This document shows, piece by piece, positions 1 through 12,027 of a stretch of 64,000 nucleotides of DNA; position 1 is the stretch's first letter; each line of letters opens with the position of its first letter. Position numbers and translations under genes: made by a program. Source of the DNA: Escarpia spicata (lineage: Eukaryota > Annelida > Polychaeta > Sabellida > Siboglinidae); NCBI GenBank assembly GCA_963995525.1, contig OZ023205.1:68823859-68887858 (forward strand). The letters run 5' to 3'. Under the pieces are notes generated by a model, which did no database searches, had not been told where the DNA came from, and saw nothing but the letters and a program-made list of their open reading frames with translations.

Positions 1-330
1 ATATTGAAGGGTTATGAAAATATTGATAGAAATATGTTTTTCTCAGTTAAGAAAGATAGAAGGACTAGAGGACATGAACTTGCATTAGCAAAGGAGCAGA
101 GTAGATTGGATATAAGAAAGTTTTGTAAATGAATGGAACAGATTACCTGCTGATTGTGTGGGTGCTAGAAGTGTGAATATGTTTAAAAATAAAATCGACA
201 CATACCTCAGACGGGCGGGATACACATACATAAAAGGGTCGGACTCTCGATAAGCCAAGGGCTTCCTTGTCCACCTGCTACCTAGAGTTAATTCTCTGGG
301 TAGCAATCTTGTTAAATCTTGTTAAATTGA
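1..330 (+). mobile_element. LINE 3' end (CR1/Jockey-like), truncated by window edge
   Basis: The first 230 bases translate, with one frameshift near 125, into the C-terminal tail of a non-LTR retrotransposon polyprotein. Visible pieces are GHELALAKEQSRLDIRKF, a frame-shifted equivalent of the family's NEWNRLPADCV, then SVNMFKNKIDTYLRRAGYT just before the stop. These motifs (R..LDIRK, EWN.LP, FK...D.YLR) lie after the reverse transcriptase in many CR1/Jockey-type LINEs of invertebrates. The tail after the stop ends in short TTGTTAAAT repeats near 310-330, as expected for a 3' terminus made by target-primed reverse transcription. The copy is dead, because it is frame-shifted. The clade is inferred from motif memory and could be a neighbouring one. 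Confidence 0.72.
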
Positions 331-440
331 CACTATCTATATGAGGCTGTAACTAATTTCTTGAAACCTATTAATTGACCTTCAATAAGTACTCTCACTG
401 TAATTTGGTTTTTATGAAGGTGGTAATTGAAAAGAAATGT

Positions 441-484
441 TACCCAACCCTAGTACCCAACCCTAGTACCCAACCCTAGTACCA
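441..484. repeat. 13-bp tandem repeat x3.4
   Basis: The unit TACCCAACCCTAG is repeated three times exactly, with a four-base partial copy after it. It is not a telomeric hexamer array, although CCCTA occurs in it. Confidence 0.9.
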
Positions 485-567
485 AACAAAACCATGCATT
501 ATAGCATTACATAAGAAGGCAGGTACTCTGGTTTGACTGACCCAAGTATTGTATCTTGGTACTGACA

Positions 568-1059
568 TCACCAATGGATATAGCTATGGGATGGTGTGTA
601 TATGCATGTGCACATGTACACACATGAGCCTGTGCGTAAGAAATGTGCTGGCTCTGCCAAAACAAAAAGAAGACCATGTAGAGCATCAAACATAACAAGC
701 GTGGCGACAAGCATTTGTTGCTGCTCATCTGTGGAGGGGCGTACCAGGCTGCAGTGTGATGGCCATGGCAGGCTAGGGCAGGCTGTAGTGTGACGGCCAG
801 GGCAGGCTGTAGTGTGACGGCCAGTGCAGCACAGCGACTCCCACAAATACAGCTGTCGGAAAACCTGTCCCACTTTATTAGTGAGCAGCATCTCCATGAG
901 TACAATGACTGACAGGCAGATGCCACCAGGTAGATCAGTGAGCGTAGCTGATGGGTGGATGTCTTCTGTCTGGGTATTCCTGGCCAGGTTCGGTACATCA
1001 CATATCCACCTCCCAGACGGTACACAAATAGTAATAAATAAATTTATATAGGATGGCAT
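568..1059 (-). other. Open minus-strand stretch, possible decayed exon
   Basis: A 163-codon open frame on the minus strand covers a region richer in GC than its surroundings. Its middle (about residues 45-70) is hydrophobic, and another hydrophobic segment includes MLVATLVMFDALHGLLFVLA. It is interrupted by a small 24-bp duplication (about 776-823) that adds an 8-residue repeat, GRHTTACP. No family is recognised. There is no clear splice site at either end, and the alternative minus frame is open for a similar length, so chance openness is a serious alternative. Confidence 0.18.
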
Positions 1060-1119
1060 TATTGGATTTATTAAAATGTATTAAATTTGATACTTACTAG
1101 TAAATTATAATTAGACGCT

Positions 1120-1392
1120 GTAAATGACGTCTTTGTGAGCACCTTGGATAATGTGTCATTGGTTATAAAAAGAAAGAATAACAGGAAAAGTATTCCAAGA
1201 AAAATGGTGCTATTAACTGGGGAGCATTGTTACTGTCTGGATAAGGAAGAGCTGTCTGAATCGGCAGCATCAGTCACAATCAGCAGGGAGGAGGATCTAC
1301 TTTCCATGACACATGACACCTTGGCATCTGTGCTGACACAGATTGCTGTACAGTGCAATCAAAATGCCATACAATTTGTTGGTTGTGTCTAA
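1120..1392 (+). other. Weak exon-like open frame
   Basis: About 90 codons are open between stops, including STLDNVSLVIKRKNN near the start and HDTLASVLTQIAVQCNQN near the end. Its composition is protein-like rather than low-complexity, but the AG upstream (about 1115) lacks a polypyrimidine tract, and no start codon or family signature is visible. It may be a remnant of an unrecognised transposon or chance. Confidence 0.15.
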
Positions 1393-1430
1393 CTGCTACG
1401 TTGCACAATGGTAGTGTTCCAGGCCTCTGG

Positions 1431-1597
1431 CAATGCACTGGTGCTGCCTGTCGCAGGTGCTGCTAGCTCTACAATGCACTGGTGCCGCCTGTCGCAGGTG
1501 CTGCTAGCTCTACAATGCACTGGTGCTGCCTGTCGCAGGTGCTGCTAGCTCTACAATGCACTGGTGCTGCCTGTCGCAGGTGCTGCTAGCTCTACAA
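1431..1597. repeat. 41-bp minisatellite x4
   Basis: Four near-identical 41-bp units start at 1431, 1472, 1513 and 1554. Each contains CCTGTCGCAGGTGCTGCTAG. The second unit differs by one base (GCCGCC for GCTGCC). The exact spacing indicates recent slippage or unequal exchange. Confidence 0.95.
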
Positions 1598-1599
1598 CG

Positions 1600-2500
1600 C
1601 ATCCAACGCAGCCACACTGAGCAAACACACAGATGTCTGCCCACACTAAACAAACACCTCACTGTCACAAGACTGTTTCTTTGTTTCTTTCTTTCCACTC
1701 TACCCATTTGTCACAGTCACAGAAGAAGCATCATCTCCTAGGGCAGCCGTCAGTCCACAACATGTTCTATTTACCCCCTGGATGGGGTACTTAACTTCCC
1801 TGGAACAGCCTCTAGGTAGTAGACACATGTGACTTTCAGTGTCTCATCAAAACACTTATAGCCAATCAACTGAACCGACTGCCAACTTAAAAAAACCGAG
1901 GACTAATTTGTGACAAGATCAAAACCACTCACGATAAGTCACCTGTAATCCTATGTCTGGTCGTATTACTCAGTAATTGTGATGTTTTCGACGGTTCTCA
2001 CGAATATGACTTAGTTAATCCCGCTAAGTAGTTTGCGCAACTGCCAAAGAAATCATAACTTATTTAGCAGTAGACGTTATTGACTTAATCCAGTGTAATG
2101 GATGGAGGCTGCAGAGTGCTATTGCTGCACACCTGTGGTTCCTGCCTAATCACCACTCACAGAATGCAACTGTCTCTTCAGGGCAACAAATGCCACAAAG
2201 TCAACTCTCCATCATAAAGTTAATTCCTGCTTGGGTCTGCTGGGTATTCATTCTCAGAATCTGTATTCTTCTGGTTGCTGATGAAATCCACTAAGCCACA
2301 AAATCCACTATAATGTTACAATGACCTGTTTCAGTTTCTGCAAAGTAGCAATGCAAACAAATAAACATAAGAGATCTGGTTTGGCGACAGTTTAGTTTCT
2401 ACAACACTATCTAGTACACACATAAAAATTGATTGTCAGGAATATAGTCTTTAATGTCCTTTTCTACAAAACAAAATATTTACAATCTTAATGGATTATA
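1600..2500. other. No recognised feature
   Basis: AT-rich non-coding sequence without long frames, tandem repeats or recognised transposon motifs. Confidence 0.5.
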
Positions 2501-2506
2501 TGCATC

Positions 2507-2720
2507 AATTGTGCAATAAGTGTGCAATGTTTTCTTTCCTCAATTGTGTGATGTGAATAATTTGTACCTTAATTGTGCAATATTTGTGTAATGTGCCACA
2601 ATTGTACGAGGCGTACACGATGTTCCCCTCAATTGTACAATATGTGTGTAGTGTGTATCTCAATTGTGCAATCTGTGTGCAATGTGTACTTCAATTAGGC
2701 AATCTGTGCACAATCTATTC
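2507..2720. repeat. Degenerate ~35-bp tandem repeat around CAATTGTGCAAT
   Basis: About six diverged units each contain CAATTGTGCAAT (or a one- to two-base variant) followed by TGTGTGTAATGTGTA-like sequence. The units are much more diverged than those of the other minisatellites here, so the array is older. CAATTG is self-complementary in every unit. Confidence 0.7.
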
Positions 2721-3480
2721 TGCCTCACTTGTACTGTGGACCCTTGCAATTTACTGCTTGAGAATCACAACACAAATGGATATCTTTAGCAAGGAGAAGC
2801 ACAGACACAGATACTTACCACACACAAAGTGTTGCTACTGGTCAATGAGTGGACACATCTCTTGTCATTGCTGTCAACTACTGATGTCACCACTCCAGTC
2901 ACCAGACACACCAGTGACAGTCTGTGTCAGACTGAAACCAAAAGACAACAGTGCAGACACCTGGCGGCAGTGTAAAATCTAACTGTCCACAATACTTTGC
3001 CGTGTAAAGAAGAAGAACATTTGCAGTAAGATGCTGTCTCTGCTGTTTCTTTTATGAGAATACAGGTTAAATCTGGAGAATACTGTAGTGGTATTAAATT
3101 ATTTCATGCCAACAAATCCAGGATTCACATATATTTTAACAGGATAAATTACGGGTACGAATTGCAGTTGTCATAAAATGGGTTAATCCGTTGAGTTGTT
3201 GCTCCACTATCAACATTTACACATTGGGTATTAAACAAGCAGAACCTACCAGACCAAAATAAACTAACTCACTGACTAATGCAAAGTGGGTAACTAATAC
3301 AAAACAACAATTGTGAGGTCTTAAAGGGAATAAAAACATATAGTGCTTGAATTCATATTATATTACATCTTGCTATCTATTTCCATGTCCATCAAGCCAA
3401 AAAAAATCAAAAATCAATGAATTAGAATTTTTTTATTTCATGCTGTGCAGCCAGACATTTTCGGATATGCATATTTTTTG
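2720..3480. other. No recognised feature
   Basis: Frames here are short and AT-rich, with no domain signature. Nothing supports a gene. Confidence 0.45.
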
Positions 3481-3603
3481 CACGCTTTTCGGGATGCCGA
3501 GATGTGACGTCACATATGACCCATACTCGCATCAGGCCGACCCTTTCTATGCATTCAGAGCATATTTACAAGGATAGCTTTCGGGTCGAAAAGAGCGTCA
3601 AAA

Positions 3604-3764
3604 TGAGTTATTGTGCGATATTCCGATGTAATACAAACACTAGTCATCATAGAGGAACAAGCAGTTATCTTACGGTTCCACATGAATCCCGTTTTATTCA
3701 AAACAATGAATGCGAATGGGCCTACAAGTCGACTAGGTTTCGCCGAACTTGGGCTCGTTTTTAG
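3604..3764 (+). pseudogene. THAP-like zinc-finger N-terminus inside the dispersed repeat
   Basis: The frame opens MSYCAIFRCNTNTSHHRGTS and contains SYLTVPHESR and EWAYKSTRFRRTW before a stop. The spacing C-x4-C, then a proline, then tryptophans is like the start of a THAP domain (C2CH DNA-binding finger used by P-element-type transposases and host regulators). The second C-x2-H pair of a THAP domain is absent, so this would be a first exon or a truncated copy. In the 41.7-kb copy the same frame carries in-frame stops after CAIF and VPD. The assignment is tentative. Confidence 0.25.
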
Positions 3765-3954
3765 AATAATTATATCAGATGCAACCAACGGGAGATAATC
3801 TACACCAATAAACATACATAGCAAACATATATTGTATCCAGGTACAGAAAGTAATGTACGTGTATAATCTCATAATATCACTAGAATATCGATGTATGAA
3901 GGAGGAGTTGTACAATTTATCATAACAACTTAAATCAGTCAGCGAATTTCTGTC

Positions 3955-4035
3955 GGTCCTGCTAGCTCAGTTGGTAAACGCATTGGTTTCTTGTTATTTA
4001 TTTTACAATCGGGCGATGCCAGTTCAATCCTGACA
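3955..4035 (+). repeat. tRNA-like SINE head, copy 1
   Basis: TAGCTCAGTTGG matches the A-box consensus TRGCNNAGYNGG exactly, and AGTTCAATCC is close to the B box. The spacing of about 46 bases between boxes is within the tRNA range. The intervening sequence does not form anticodon or variable arms, so this is a tRNA-derived head, not a tRNA gene. Confidence 0.6.
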
Positions 4036-4327
4036 CCAAACCATTGATTTTCTTTACACTTTTTTTGTTTATGTTTTCACGAAGTAATATAAACCAAATA
4101 ATTGATATATTATGATGCAGTTTATTTAAAAAAAATTCTAGTAATTATTTATTCGCCACAAAAAGGAAAATATGGGAATTATATAACGATGTTTCTAAAT
4201 TTTATTTGTCCAAACAAATATAATGTAATGGATATATAATTTATTAATTGTATATATATATATGGTATGGTAATATATTGTAATTATATATCTGAAACCA
4301 AATGGTGATCTGTCTGGATAAAAAAAA

Positions 4328-4446
4328 TCGAATTTATGCTACAAATGTATTTTTTTAATGTTCTCAAATGTTACATACAATGTTAAACTTTGTGTACACA
4401 TGGAAAACGGATTTTAGCTAATGCCTTGTTTTTATTTCCTTTAAAT
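4328..4446 (+). repeat. Direct flank repeat, copy 1
   Basis: The sequence beginning AATTTATGCTACAAATGTAT and ending ATGCCTTGTTTTTATT is about 85-90% identical to 42059-42187 on the same strand. The neighbouring mobile repeat is in opposite orientation in the two loci, so this flank is either a separate repeat or evidence of an inversion. Confidence 0.75.
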
Positions 4447-4449
4447 GTG

Positions 4450-5345
4450 GTGTCATCACTGTGTGCACAAACACAAGCACAGACAGTGTTAGTGAATACT
4501 GTTGATGCACCTGCTTGTTCTGCTTGCCTTGACAACACATTGATGAGATCGTCACTTAGGAATATCATGACCATTTCTTGTTTGCTAACAAAAAGCAAAC
4601 GTAATCGAAAACATTATCACTTCGGGAAAAACAACCGGCAAACTGTGATGTCGTGCCTGCAGCGTATGAGTCAGCCAAGTGCTGACTATGCAACTTTGCT
4701 TCCTGGAAAGCTTCCCCCACGGTGCATCGCAGTCACAATTAGTTATATCTGTCTGGCAGAAACATGTCATGTCAGTAGACTGTTTTACTATTAATCAGAA
4801 TTTCCAAGTATTCACATATTATGTTCTAAACTATCTACATTTGTAACCAGATAACATGCATGTCAACCCATTTTATGTCAACACATGCAGTAGTCATTCA
4901 TATAATTGTTGATAAAACACAACTGGAATTGTAGTTGAAATTAAATGGGTTATACAAGAGTAACATATTATCATGTGTAATATCAATAATATAAAATTAA
5001 CAACACAAAAAACTGAACAGATATGTAGCGCCTTGGCTGCTTATAAACAAACCCATATATAAGTTTACAAGAATTAAACTAATTCTGGTGTGGAAACTAA
5101 CTCCAACATGTGACACAGCACAGAGGCAGCTTCCACACATCGATCCATCAATCTATCAACTGATCGATCAGTCTACTACAAAAAACTACTGACAACAAAT
5201 GAACACATACCACCACAAACTCCTGTCTTAACCCAAGATTGACATTAGAGTACAATGACTTGAGGCATCATGCCACCATTTTCAAACTTCAAGATATTTT
5301 TACTTAAAACAAAACAGCCTTCCATACTTCAGTAGAACATTGAAT
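4450..5345. other. No recognised feature
   Basis: A 134-codon plus-strand frame runs through 4390-4794, partly over the flank repeat, and has no recognisable motif. The rest is AT-rich and closed in all frames. Confidence 0.4.
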
Positions 5346-5368
5346 GTACAAGCAGTTACCTATACAGA

Positions 5369-5579
5369 CTAAGAGCGCAGTGTGTCGACTCGGCTGGACT
5401 GGCAGGCGGAATGCAGGTGAAGCCCAAGCCCACAACTGTCAGGACGAGACTAGGTAAGTAGCACGGCAAGGCCAGTCAAACATCAAACATCAAACCACCC
5501 ACACTGTCCATTCTCTGCCACTGCAGGCCACGGCATGAACCAGCAGCTGCTGGCCTACACCCAGAAGATGGCCACATAA
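5369..5579 (+). CDS. Candidate 3' end of a host gene: two exons with a 73-base intron
   Basis: A first open segment ends at 5453 with a perfect donor, ACTAG|GTAAGT. A pyrimidine-rich acceptor, CTCTGCCACTGCAG, ends at 5526. Splicing keeps the frame and joins TTVRTRL to GHGMNQQLLAYTQKMAT and a stop at 5577-5579. From the ATG at 5411 the product is 31 residues, but the frame is open further upstream, so these may be the last two coding exons of a longer gene whose earlier exons lie upstream or outside the window. The local GC content is above that of the surroundings. A possible AATAAA lies near 5957. The family is not recognised. The strength is the splice pair with a matching phase; the weakness is the short length. 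Confidence 0.4.
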
Positions 5580-5975
5580 ACTACCACTGGCCGGTGTTAC
5601 TACCTCTGCAGGTGCTAAACATAGACATTTCACCTGTCCCTCTTCCAAGTATGGGAAGAGACAGCCCACTGTGAAGGGAGAGAGCAAAGGCAAGGGTCAG
5701 CTGACTAAGTGTAGTAGGACTGATGTTCCCACAAACTTTTCGCACTAACTCAGGTATCCCTGACAGGGAAATAGCCGCAGGGAGTACTACTGACCTATGC
5801 AGGGGCTAGTAAAGGTATTTAGTACATTTGGTATGTCCAGAGAAGGTGGGAGGGAGACAGGGAGAGAGGCTGTGTCCCTACCAAGGCCACTACCAGGTCA
5901 TGTCATGAGGAAGGTTCAAGCCATCACATTAAAAGAACAAAGTTTGATAATTTAAAAATAAAATTGTCTTTTGAG

Positions 5976-6194
<219 letters not shown>

Positions 6195-6199
6195 ATTTT

Positions 6200-7920
6200 A
6201 ATGAATCACCAGCTAAAAACATAATTATACTGTAGATTAACCTAGCCTTTCAGCAAATAATGATAAACATACTATTTGAGCAGACCTGTTAAAGTTAGTA
6301 ATCACATAACTGTCAAATATATTAAAACATAAGCACTTAGTGATCAGTATGTTTGCAGGCATCTGATGATGAAGAATCACACTCATACCAGAAGAATAAT
6401 TACTAAGAAATAAACACCTTCGGGTGGGGATTTTTGTACTCCATGAAGTACACAATGTAATTTTTGAATAATTTGTTCAACAATTTAGTTTAGTTTTTAT
6501 ATATACAGATGGAATAAGATTTAAGTAGGAGTTATGTGTAAATGGCATAGAGTGAACAGTTCATATTGAAATCTTAATACCAGTGTGTATATTTCACCGA
6601 TTGAATCCTTCATCTGACACCAGCAGTCTGTCCAGCTGATGCTGTCTCTGAAACCTTGACCCGCCATCTACATACGACAACAATGTGGTAATGTCCATTT
6701 TGTATTCATCCACCATTATCCACTCATAGGGAACTTATTAAATTATAGATTACGCATTGGATACGACATGTCTGTGACAGACCTATAATGCATTTTCAAC
6801 AACCACGTTTCTGGTATCTTCGGCAGTAATTTCTTCGATAATTAGCAGGTTGGCGGACTGATTATTGGCTGACTGTGTAGTAATTTCATGAAACGTAGTG
6901 GTGAACAGGCTTCTAAAAGTTGCATTATTTTTGTTTCTGGAGGTTTCTTGAGAAATATATATTTATATTAATACTGCCAAAAACATGCACAAGAAATTAA
7001 GACAGTCATCAATAAATGATGCATTCATAAATAAACTGAGGCAGCGATCAACCTACAGGGACTACGAGCTTCTGTACATATGATAAACTATTGTCTGACT
7101 GGGACATCAGCGGTATTAATGATGTCATCATTAAGAAGAACAAAATTCTACACATGTAAATTGATGTTTGGATATAATAACAAGAAATGTACTAAATGTG
7201 GCTGAAGTCTTAAGTTAACTGCCAGTAGGAATGTGGTTGTTGTCTATAGACATGTAGCATGCACCACGCATGCACGCCATCATTGTATTTTAAGAAAATG
7301 TGCTACTAATTACTAACATTCAAAAAGTACCAAGTCAACCAAAATATTGTGCCTACGTCACCCTAACATGCATAACATCAGATATAATTAAAGACAACAT
7401 AATCATAAACAAAGAAGGCCTACATTAAAAACCAATTTCTCACAAACCTGCATGCAATGTTGGTTGGTGATCAAATGTCACCTGAGCTGTAGCAGCCAAA
7501 GTTCCCAGTGACTATGGCTGTCATTTGTCCACCGAGTAAACTTTAATCAGAGACCAAGTACCACCAGCACTTATAGTCTTTCTCTTCCTGCAGCTATGGA
7601 ATTTACATCAAAATGCAGCAATGTCCACTGACGTCTGAGGTACTTGCAGAGGATAAGTAGAAGAGGGCCTCACAAAAACTACTCCTCCGTGTGTTAGCTG
7701 AGCGGCAGACATCATCAAATATGTAGTTGCGATCTCAATGCCCAATGGTCGCTCAGCTATGTAATAATAAGCTTTACCGATGAAAGCTTTCAGCTGAACT
7801 CCGGGTGGATTTAATTGCTAGTTTCGCCGGTTGTCTGGGTTAGTGATCTTTCTCACATACTGACAGAAGGAAAGAAAGTACATGGTCTATACTGGATCAC
7901 ACATGTGTCATTGATCATCT
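6200..7920. other. No recognised feature
   Basis: AT-rich unique-looking sequence with only short frames. No transposon motif, RNA gene or tandem repeat was recognised. Confidence 0.45.
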
Positions 7921-7921
7921 A

Positions 7922-8437
<516 letters not shown>

Positions 8438-8570
8438 GAGAGAGAGAGCGAGAGCGAGAGCGAGAGAGAGAGATCGAGAGATCGAGAGCGAGAGCGAGAG
8501 AGAGAGATCGAGAGATCGAGAGCGAGTGCGAGATCGAGAGATCGAGAGCGAGAGAGCGCGGGAGCGCGGG

Positions 8571-8602
<32 letters not shown>

Positions 8603-8734
8603 CAAAGGCGAGGGCGAGAGAGCGCGGGAGCGAGGGAGCGAGAGAGCGAGAGAGCGAGAGAGCGAGAGAGAGAGAGAGCGAGAGAGAGAGAGCGAGAGAG
8701 AGAGAGAGTGAGTGAGAGAGTGAGAGAGTGAGTT
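8438..8734. repeat. (GA)n purine tract with GATC/GAGC interruptions
   Basis: This follows the GT tract directly and is nearly pure purine on the plus strand. Inner blocks contain GAGATCGAGA and GAGAGCGCGGGAGCG. A homopurine run this long can form triplex (H-DNA). Arg-Glu open frames through it are artefacts. Confidence 0.97.
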
Positions 8735-8739
8735 AATGA

Positions 8740-10380
8740 GTGACAGTTACTCAGAGTTAGTGCTGTATGTTTCCCTGCACAAGGTCAACCACACAGTATG
8801 CATACTTGCATGCATGCATGTCGGCATGTACAAGTTGCATATTTTTGGTACGCGGTTACACTAAAACGTAACAGGTAAGATATGACTAGTTAATACTAGA
8901 TGCGCTGGCCATAAACAAAGCCATAAACAAATATGAAAATGGTTTTTAATAAATATGGAAAAATGCAGATCTAATGAATAATTAATCTGTGCTCATGGAC
9001 TACCCAGGTATGTCTATGAAAACAATTAATTAGTAATGCTCATTACTGTAGTAAAGTAATTCAGGAATTTGTTGTTGTTTATTGATGAATCAGTTTATGA
9101 TGTCATTATCTTGGTGAAACATTCACCTCTACTAGTAGTAGGTCCGTGAAACCAATCCTCTGGTTTGCCAACAGTCCATCCATTGAGTTGATAAATTATT
9201 TTTCAACACATACTTCACCAATGATAAATACAGCTGTAATGCACATTTATTGTGAGACTGCCTATAAATATCAGTAGTGTTACATGTCTCTAACATGAAA
9301 CAGTGCACATATTACTGGTTTCTTCTTACTGTCCACACTGATACTTGCACAGAAAAACAAGTGTTAATACCCTGCAGAAAAACTGCAGGCCCGTAATGGG
9401 TTTAGCCTTGAGTTACGCACTAGAACATACTTGGATGCAAGGCAGTCCCCGGTGACATGGAAACATATATATTTCAGTACCATGGAATGAGGTTTATCTA
9501 TTTTCGTAGCAGGTAAGGTAGACATTTGACGCAAGCCCACAAGGCTCACTCCCAGCACCTGGGAAGAGCCCTGAAGGGATGTAGTTGCTTCCCCAGTGCA
9601 ATCAGAGGCTCATCTTGAACTAGTGTGGTCGTCATTTAACACCGGTTGGTCTACACTCATTTCCATTTCCATTTTCCATCTACTCTATTATTCCCATTTG
9701 GCTTACTGGTCTTTCATTCAGTGTGACAAAAAGTCATCAAGCATCACCCAATGAAAGGTTGTAGCAGCAGAAAATACATGTCAGATGGAAGTTAAACCAT
9801 CACTGTTACATAATTGTTGTACTGATCTATAAGGAACAGTGTCCTACTGGACTGTAGAGGTAGTGTGAAGTTTTCATTCTCTTAGGGTATATATAATGTC
9901 ACATGTTAGCAGCGTTGATATGTCTAAACACAAAAATGGGCCAAGAGGCCCTGAAGTCCTTTGGACTAATACGTCTACAGGCTGTATATGTAACCCCGGC
10001 TGACCAAATGAGTGATAAGTCGGAAAAATTGTAAAAAAATTCTTTCATCCTTGTAAAGGTTAGGTAGAGTGTTTTATGCGGTTTCAAAAATTATGACTGC
10101 TACAAAAATTGGCGAAGTTATGGAGCATTGAACATGGAAGGGTTCAAAAAGTGAAAATGAAGAAAACGGCTGTTAAAGTTTTACATTATATATGCAAATG
10201 GATTGCGTGGGAATATTACATGCACAACATTCAAATGTGGCACACAGTATGTATGTCATGTTGCACTGATACACTGGAAGTACAAATGTGTTGCTACAAA
10301 AACTTTTCAAGTTTTGCCAAATTATGTCTTTATATGTAAAACTAAGAGAACAGATTATTTGAGAGCAAAAGGTAGAATCA
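8740..10380. other. No recognised feature
   Basis: Includes short TGCATGCA runs near 8805-8820. Frames are short and unlike any family I know. Confidence 0.4.
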
Positions 10381-10384
10381 GACA

Positions 10385-11126
10385 CTGGGAAGTGTGACTG
10401 CTGCATGGCTAAATGGATGCAATGGTGCTTTGAAGTTAGTTCTTCTGCCAACTGTCCATCACTCAGAGTCGTCACCCAAAGCAGTACTGGTATATGCTTC
10501 ACGGCCATGTTCTCCAACACGTAACATCTGTCAAGCATTTAGGAGTCACCATCAGCTCTGATCTTAGGTGGGAACAGCATATAAACAGCATATGCTCAAA
10601 AGCAAACAGAACACTTGGCTTTCTCAAGCGGAACTTGAAGATTGGATCTTTATCCATCAAAGAGCGGGCTTACAAGGCACTCATCAGACCATCAGTAGAA
10701 TTTGCAAGCATGGTCTGGGGCCCTTTCACCAAAAAGAACATAAACAAAATGGAAGCAGTGCATAGACGTGCAGCCAGGTTCTGCCTTGGGAAATTTCACA
10801 ACACATCCAGTGTCAACACCATGCTGATGAGACTGAAATGGCAAACGTTAGAAACAAGGAGAAAGATTGCTCGCCTCAAAATGTTTTTCAAAATCACAAA
10901 TGGCCTCGAAAACTTCTCCAGCCTAAACCTGACAGCACCAACCAGAAGATCTAGACATCACCACAGCAAGACATTTCAGGTACCATCTTCCAGAACAGAC
11001 TACAGGACATTTTCATTCTTTCCCAGGACCATTCCAGATTGGAATGGACTTCCAGAGACAGTAGTGTCAGCTCCCAGCCTTGGCTGCTTCAAGGTTAGGG
11101 TTGCTGCCCATTTCAGTCCCAAATAA
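10385..11126 (+). pseudogene. LINE polyprotein C-terminus (CR1/Jockey-like), 5'-truncated
   Basis: A 210-codon open frame ends at 11126, and a frame-shifted extension can be traced back to about 10385. It reads VKHLGVTISSDLRWEQHIN, SKANRTLGFLKRNLK, YKALIRPSVEFASMVWGPF, RRAARFCLGKFHNTSS and TIPDWNGLPETVVSAPSLG in order. These are the conserved blocks following the reverse-transcriptase palm in Jockey/CR1-type LINEs (YLGV, H/I..I..KA...LGFLKRN, L.RP..EYAS.VW.P, Q/H-RRAARF, F..R....WN.LP). The catalytic palm with YADD is missing because the copy is 5' truncated, the usual LINE outcome. The long undamaged frame suggests a fairly young insertion. Confidence 0.88.
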
Positions 11127-11384
11127 GCAAAACCAGCACTCCCCCTGCTCCACTCCCCATCTACTATTCATTATTTCCCTTCACCTGTCCAACCCCCCCA
11201 CAAATCCATTTCATCAACTGCAAACTATCTTTTCCGATGCGCATCCCTGCAAATATACCAACAATGATCTTCAAAATGTTGAACTTGGTTGGTGAATTGG
11301 AAAAAGGAAGAATTGGAAGAAGAACTATCCTTTTCACACAAGCCTATAGGTTTAGTGGCTGCCAGCACACTACTGAGCCTAAAC

Positions 11385-11575
11385 TACCATTTCTTGTGTA
11401 TAGTGGCAGTACCCTAAGATACATCTATGCAAAATTAGAAAGAAGTTGCTGAACAGTTTTTGAGAAAATAAGCAAAATGTGACAAATTACCAGCTTTTTG
11501 GGCCCTTTGGGGTCCTTAGAATGATTCAATCAAATACAGATTTCTCGTGCATAGTGGCAGTACCCGAAGATTAAC
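11385..11575. repeat. Dispersed short repeat, copies 1a/1b
   Basis: Two blocks contain ATTTCTTGTGTATAGTGGCA or a close variant (11389 and 11541), each in a context with CAGTACCC and a GAAGAT/TAAGAT end. The first block is followed by GCTGAACAGTTTTTGAGAAA and then GGGTCCTTAGAATGATTCAA. The same ordered blocks recur at 16868-17000 and 17150-17215, which defines a small repeat family. Confidence 0.7.
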
Positions 11576-11615
11576 CGAAACAGGAATACAACAATGTCAG
11601 TCAACATACATATAT

Positions 11616-11646
<31 letters not shown>

Positions 11647-12027
11647 AATACATATATATATATATATTCTGGGCAGATGTCATTCAATAGATAAACTGGA
11701 TGAATGAATGAAAGGACAAAGCTAAAGGCCCTACAAACTGTCCAAGACCCATGGTGGTCTGCGCAGACACAGCGGCAAAAATATTACTATATGCACCAAC
11801 TATTTTGTTATCATCGAGAAACATATAAAACAGGTTGGGAGGGTTGGATGGAAGGATGGAGGGAGGGGGTGAGAGAGGGTCAAGGGTTGTTCTGGTGAAA
11901 ACGCTGTACACAATTCTTTCTATACATTATACTATTCATAAAATTACAAATGCACTTTCAGTAAATTCCATGGTGAATCTCATGCAAATATAACATTTTC
12001 AAATGTTGGTGGTGTATTTTTACTTAG

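Larger units (their letters stand above)
3500..4315 (+). mobile_element. Dispersed repeat, copy 1 (THAP-like frame plus tRNA-like promoter)
   Basis: This segment is homologous to the reverse complement of 40190-42050. From 5' to 3' it holds a 14-base palindrome with a perfect CRE core TGACGTCA (3505-3512), a short open frame from about 3604, a tRNA-like A box TAGCTCAGTTGG (3963-3974) and B box AGTTCAATCC (4021-4030), and a TA-rich 3' part. In copy 2 the A and B boxes are kept on the other strand. The two tRNA-like boxes suggest RNA polymerase III promoter ancestry, as in SINEs; the upstream coding-like part is not typical of SINEs. It lacks the 965-bp insertion found in copy 2, so it serves as the empty site. 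It is not a functional tRNA, because no anticodon stem can be drawn between the boxes. Confidence 0.7.

Noticed and set aside
441..484. Interstitial telomere repeat
   Set aside because: The unit is 13 bp (TACCCAACCCTAG), not TTAGGG or a known telomere hexamer.
2575..2982. 135-codon plus frame
   Set aside because: Its first half is a degenerate tandem repeat and the rest has no motif, splice site or codon signal.
3955..4035. A true tRNA gene
   Set aside because: A and B boxes match, but acceptor, anticodon and T stems do not pair; a SINE-type head instead.
4390..4794. 134-codon plus frame as a gene
   Set aside because: Its start lies in the dispersed flank repeat and no domain, acceptor or donor supports it.
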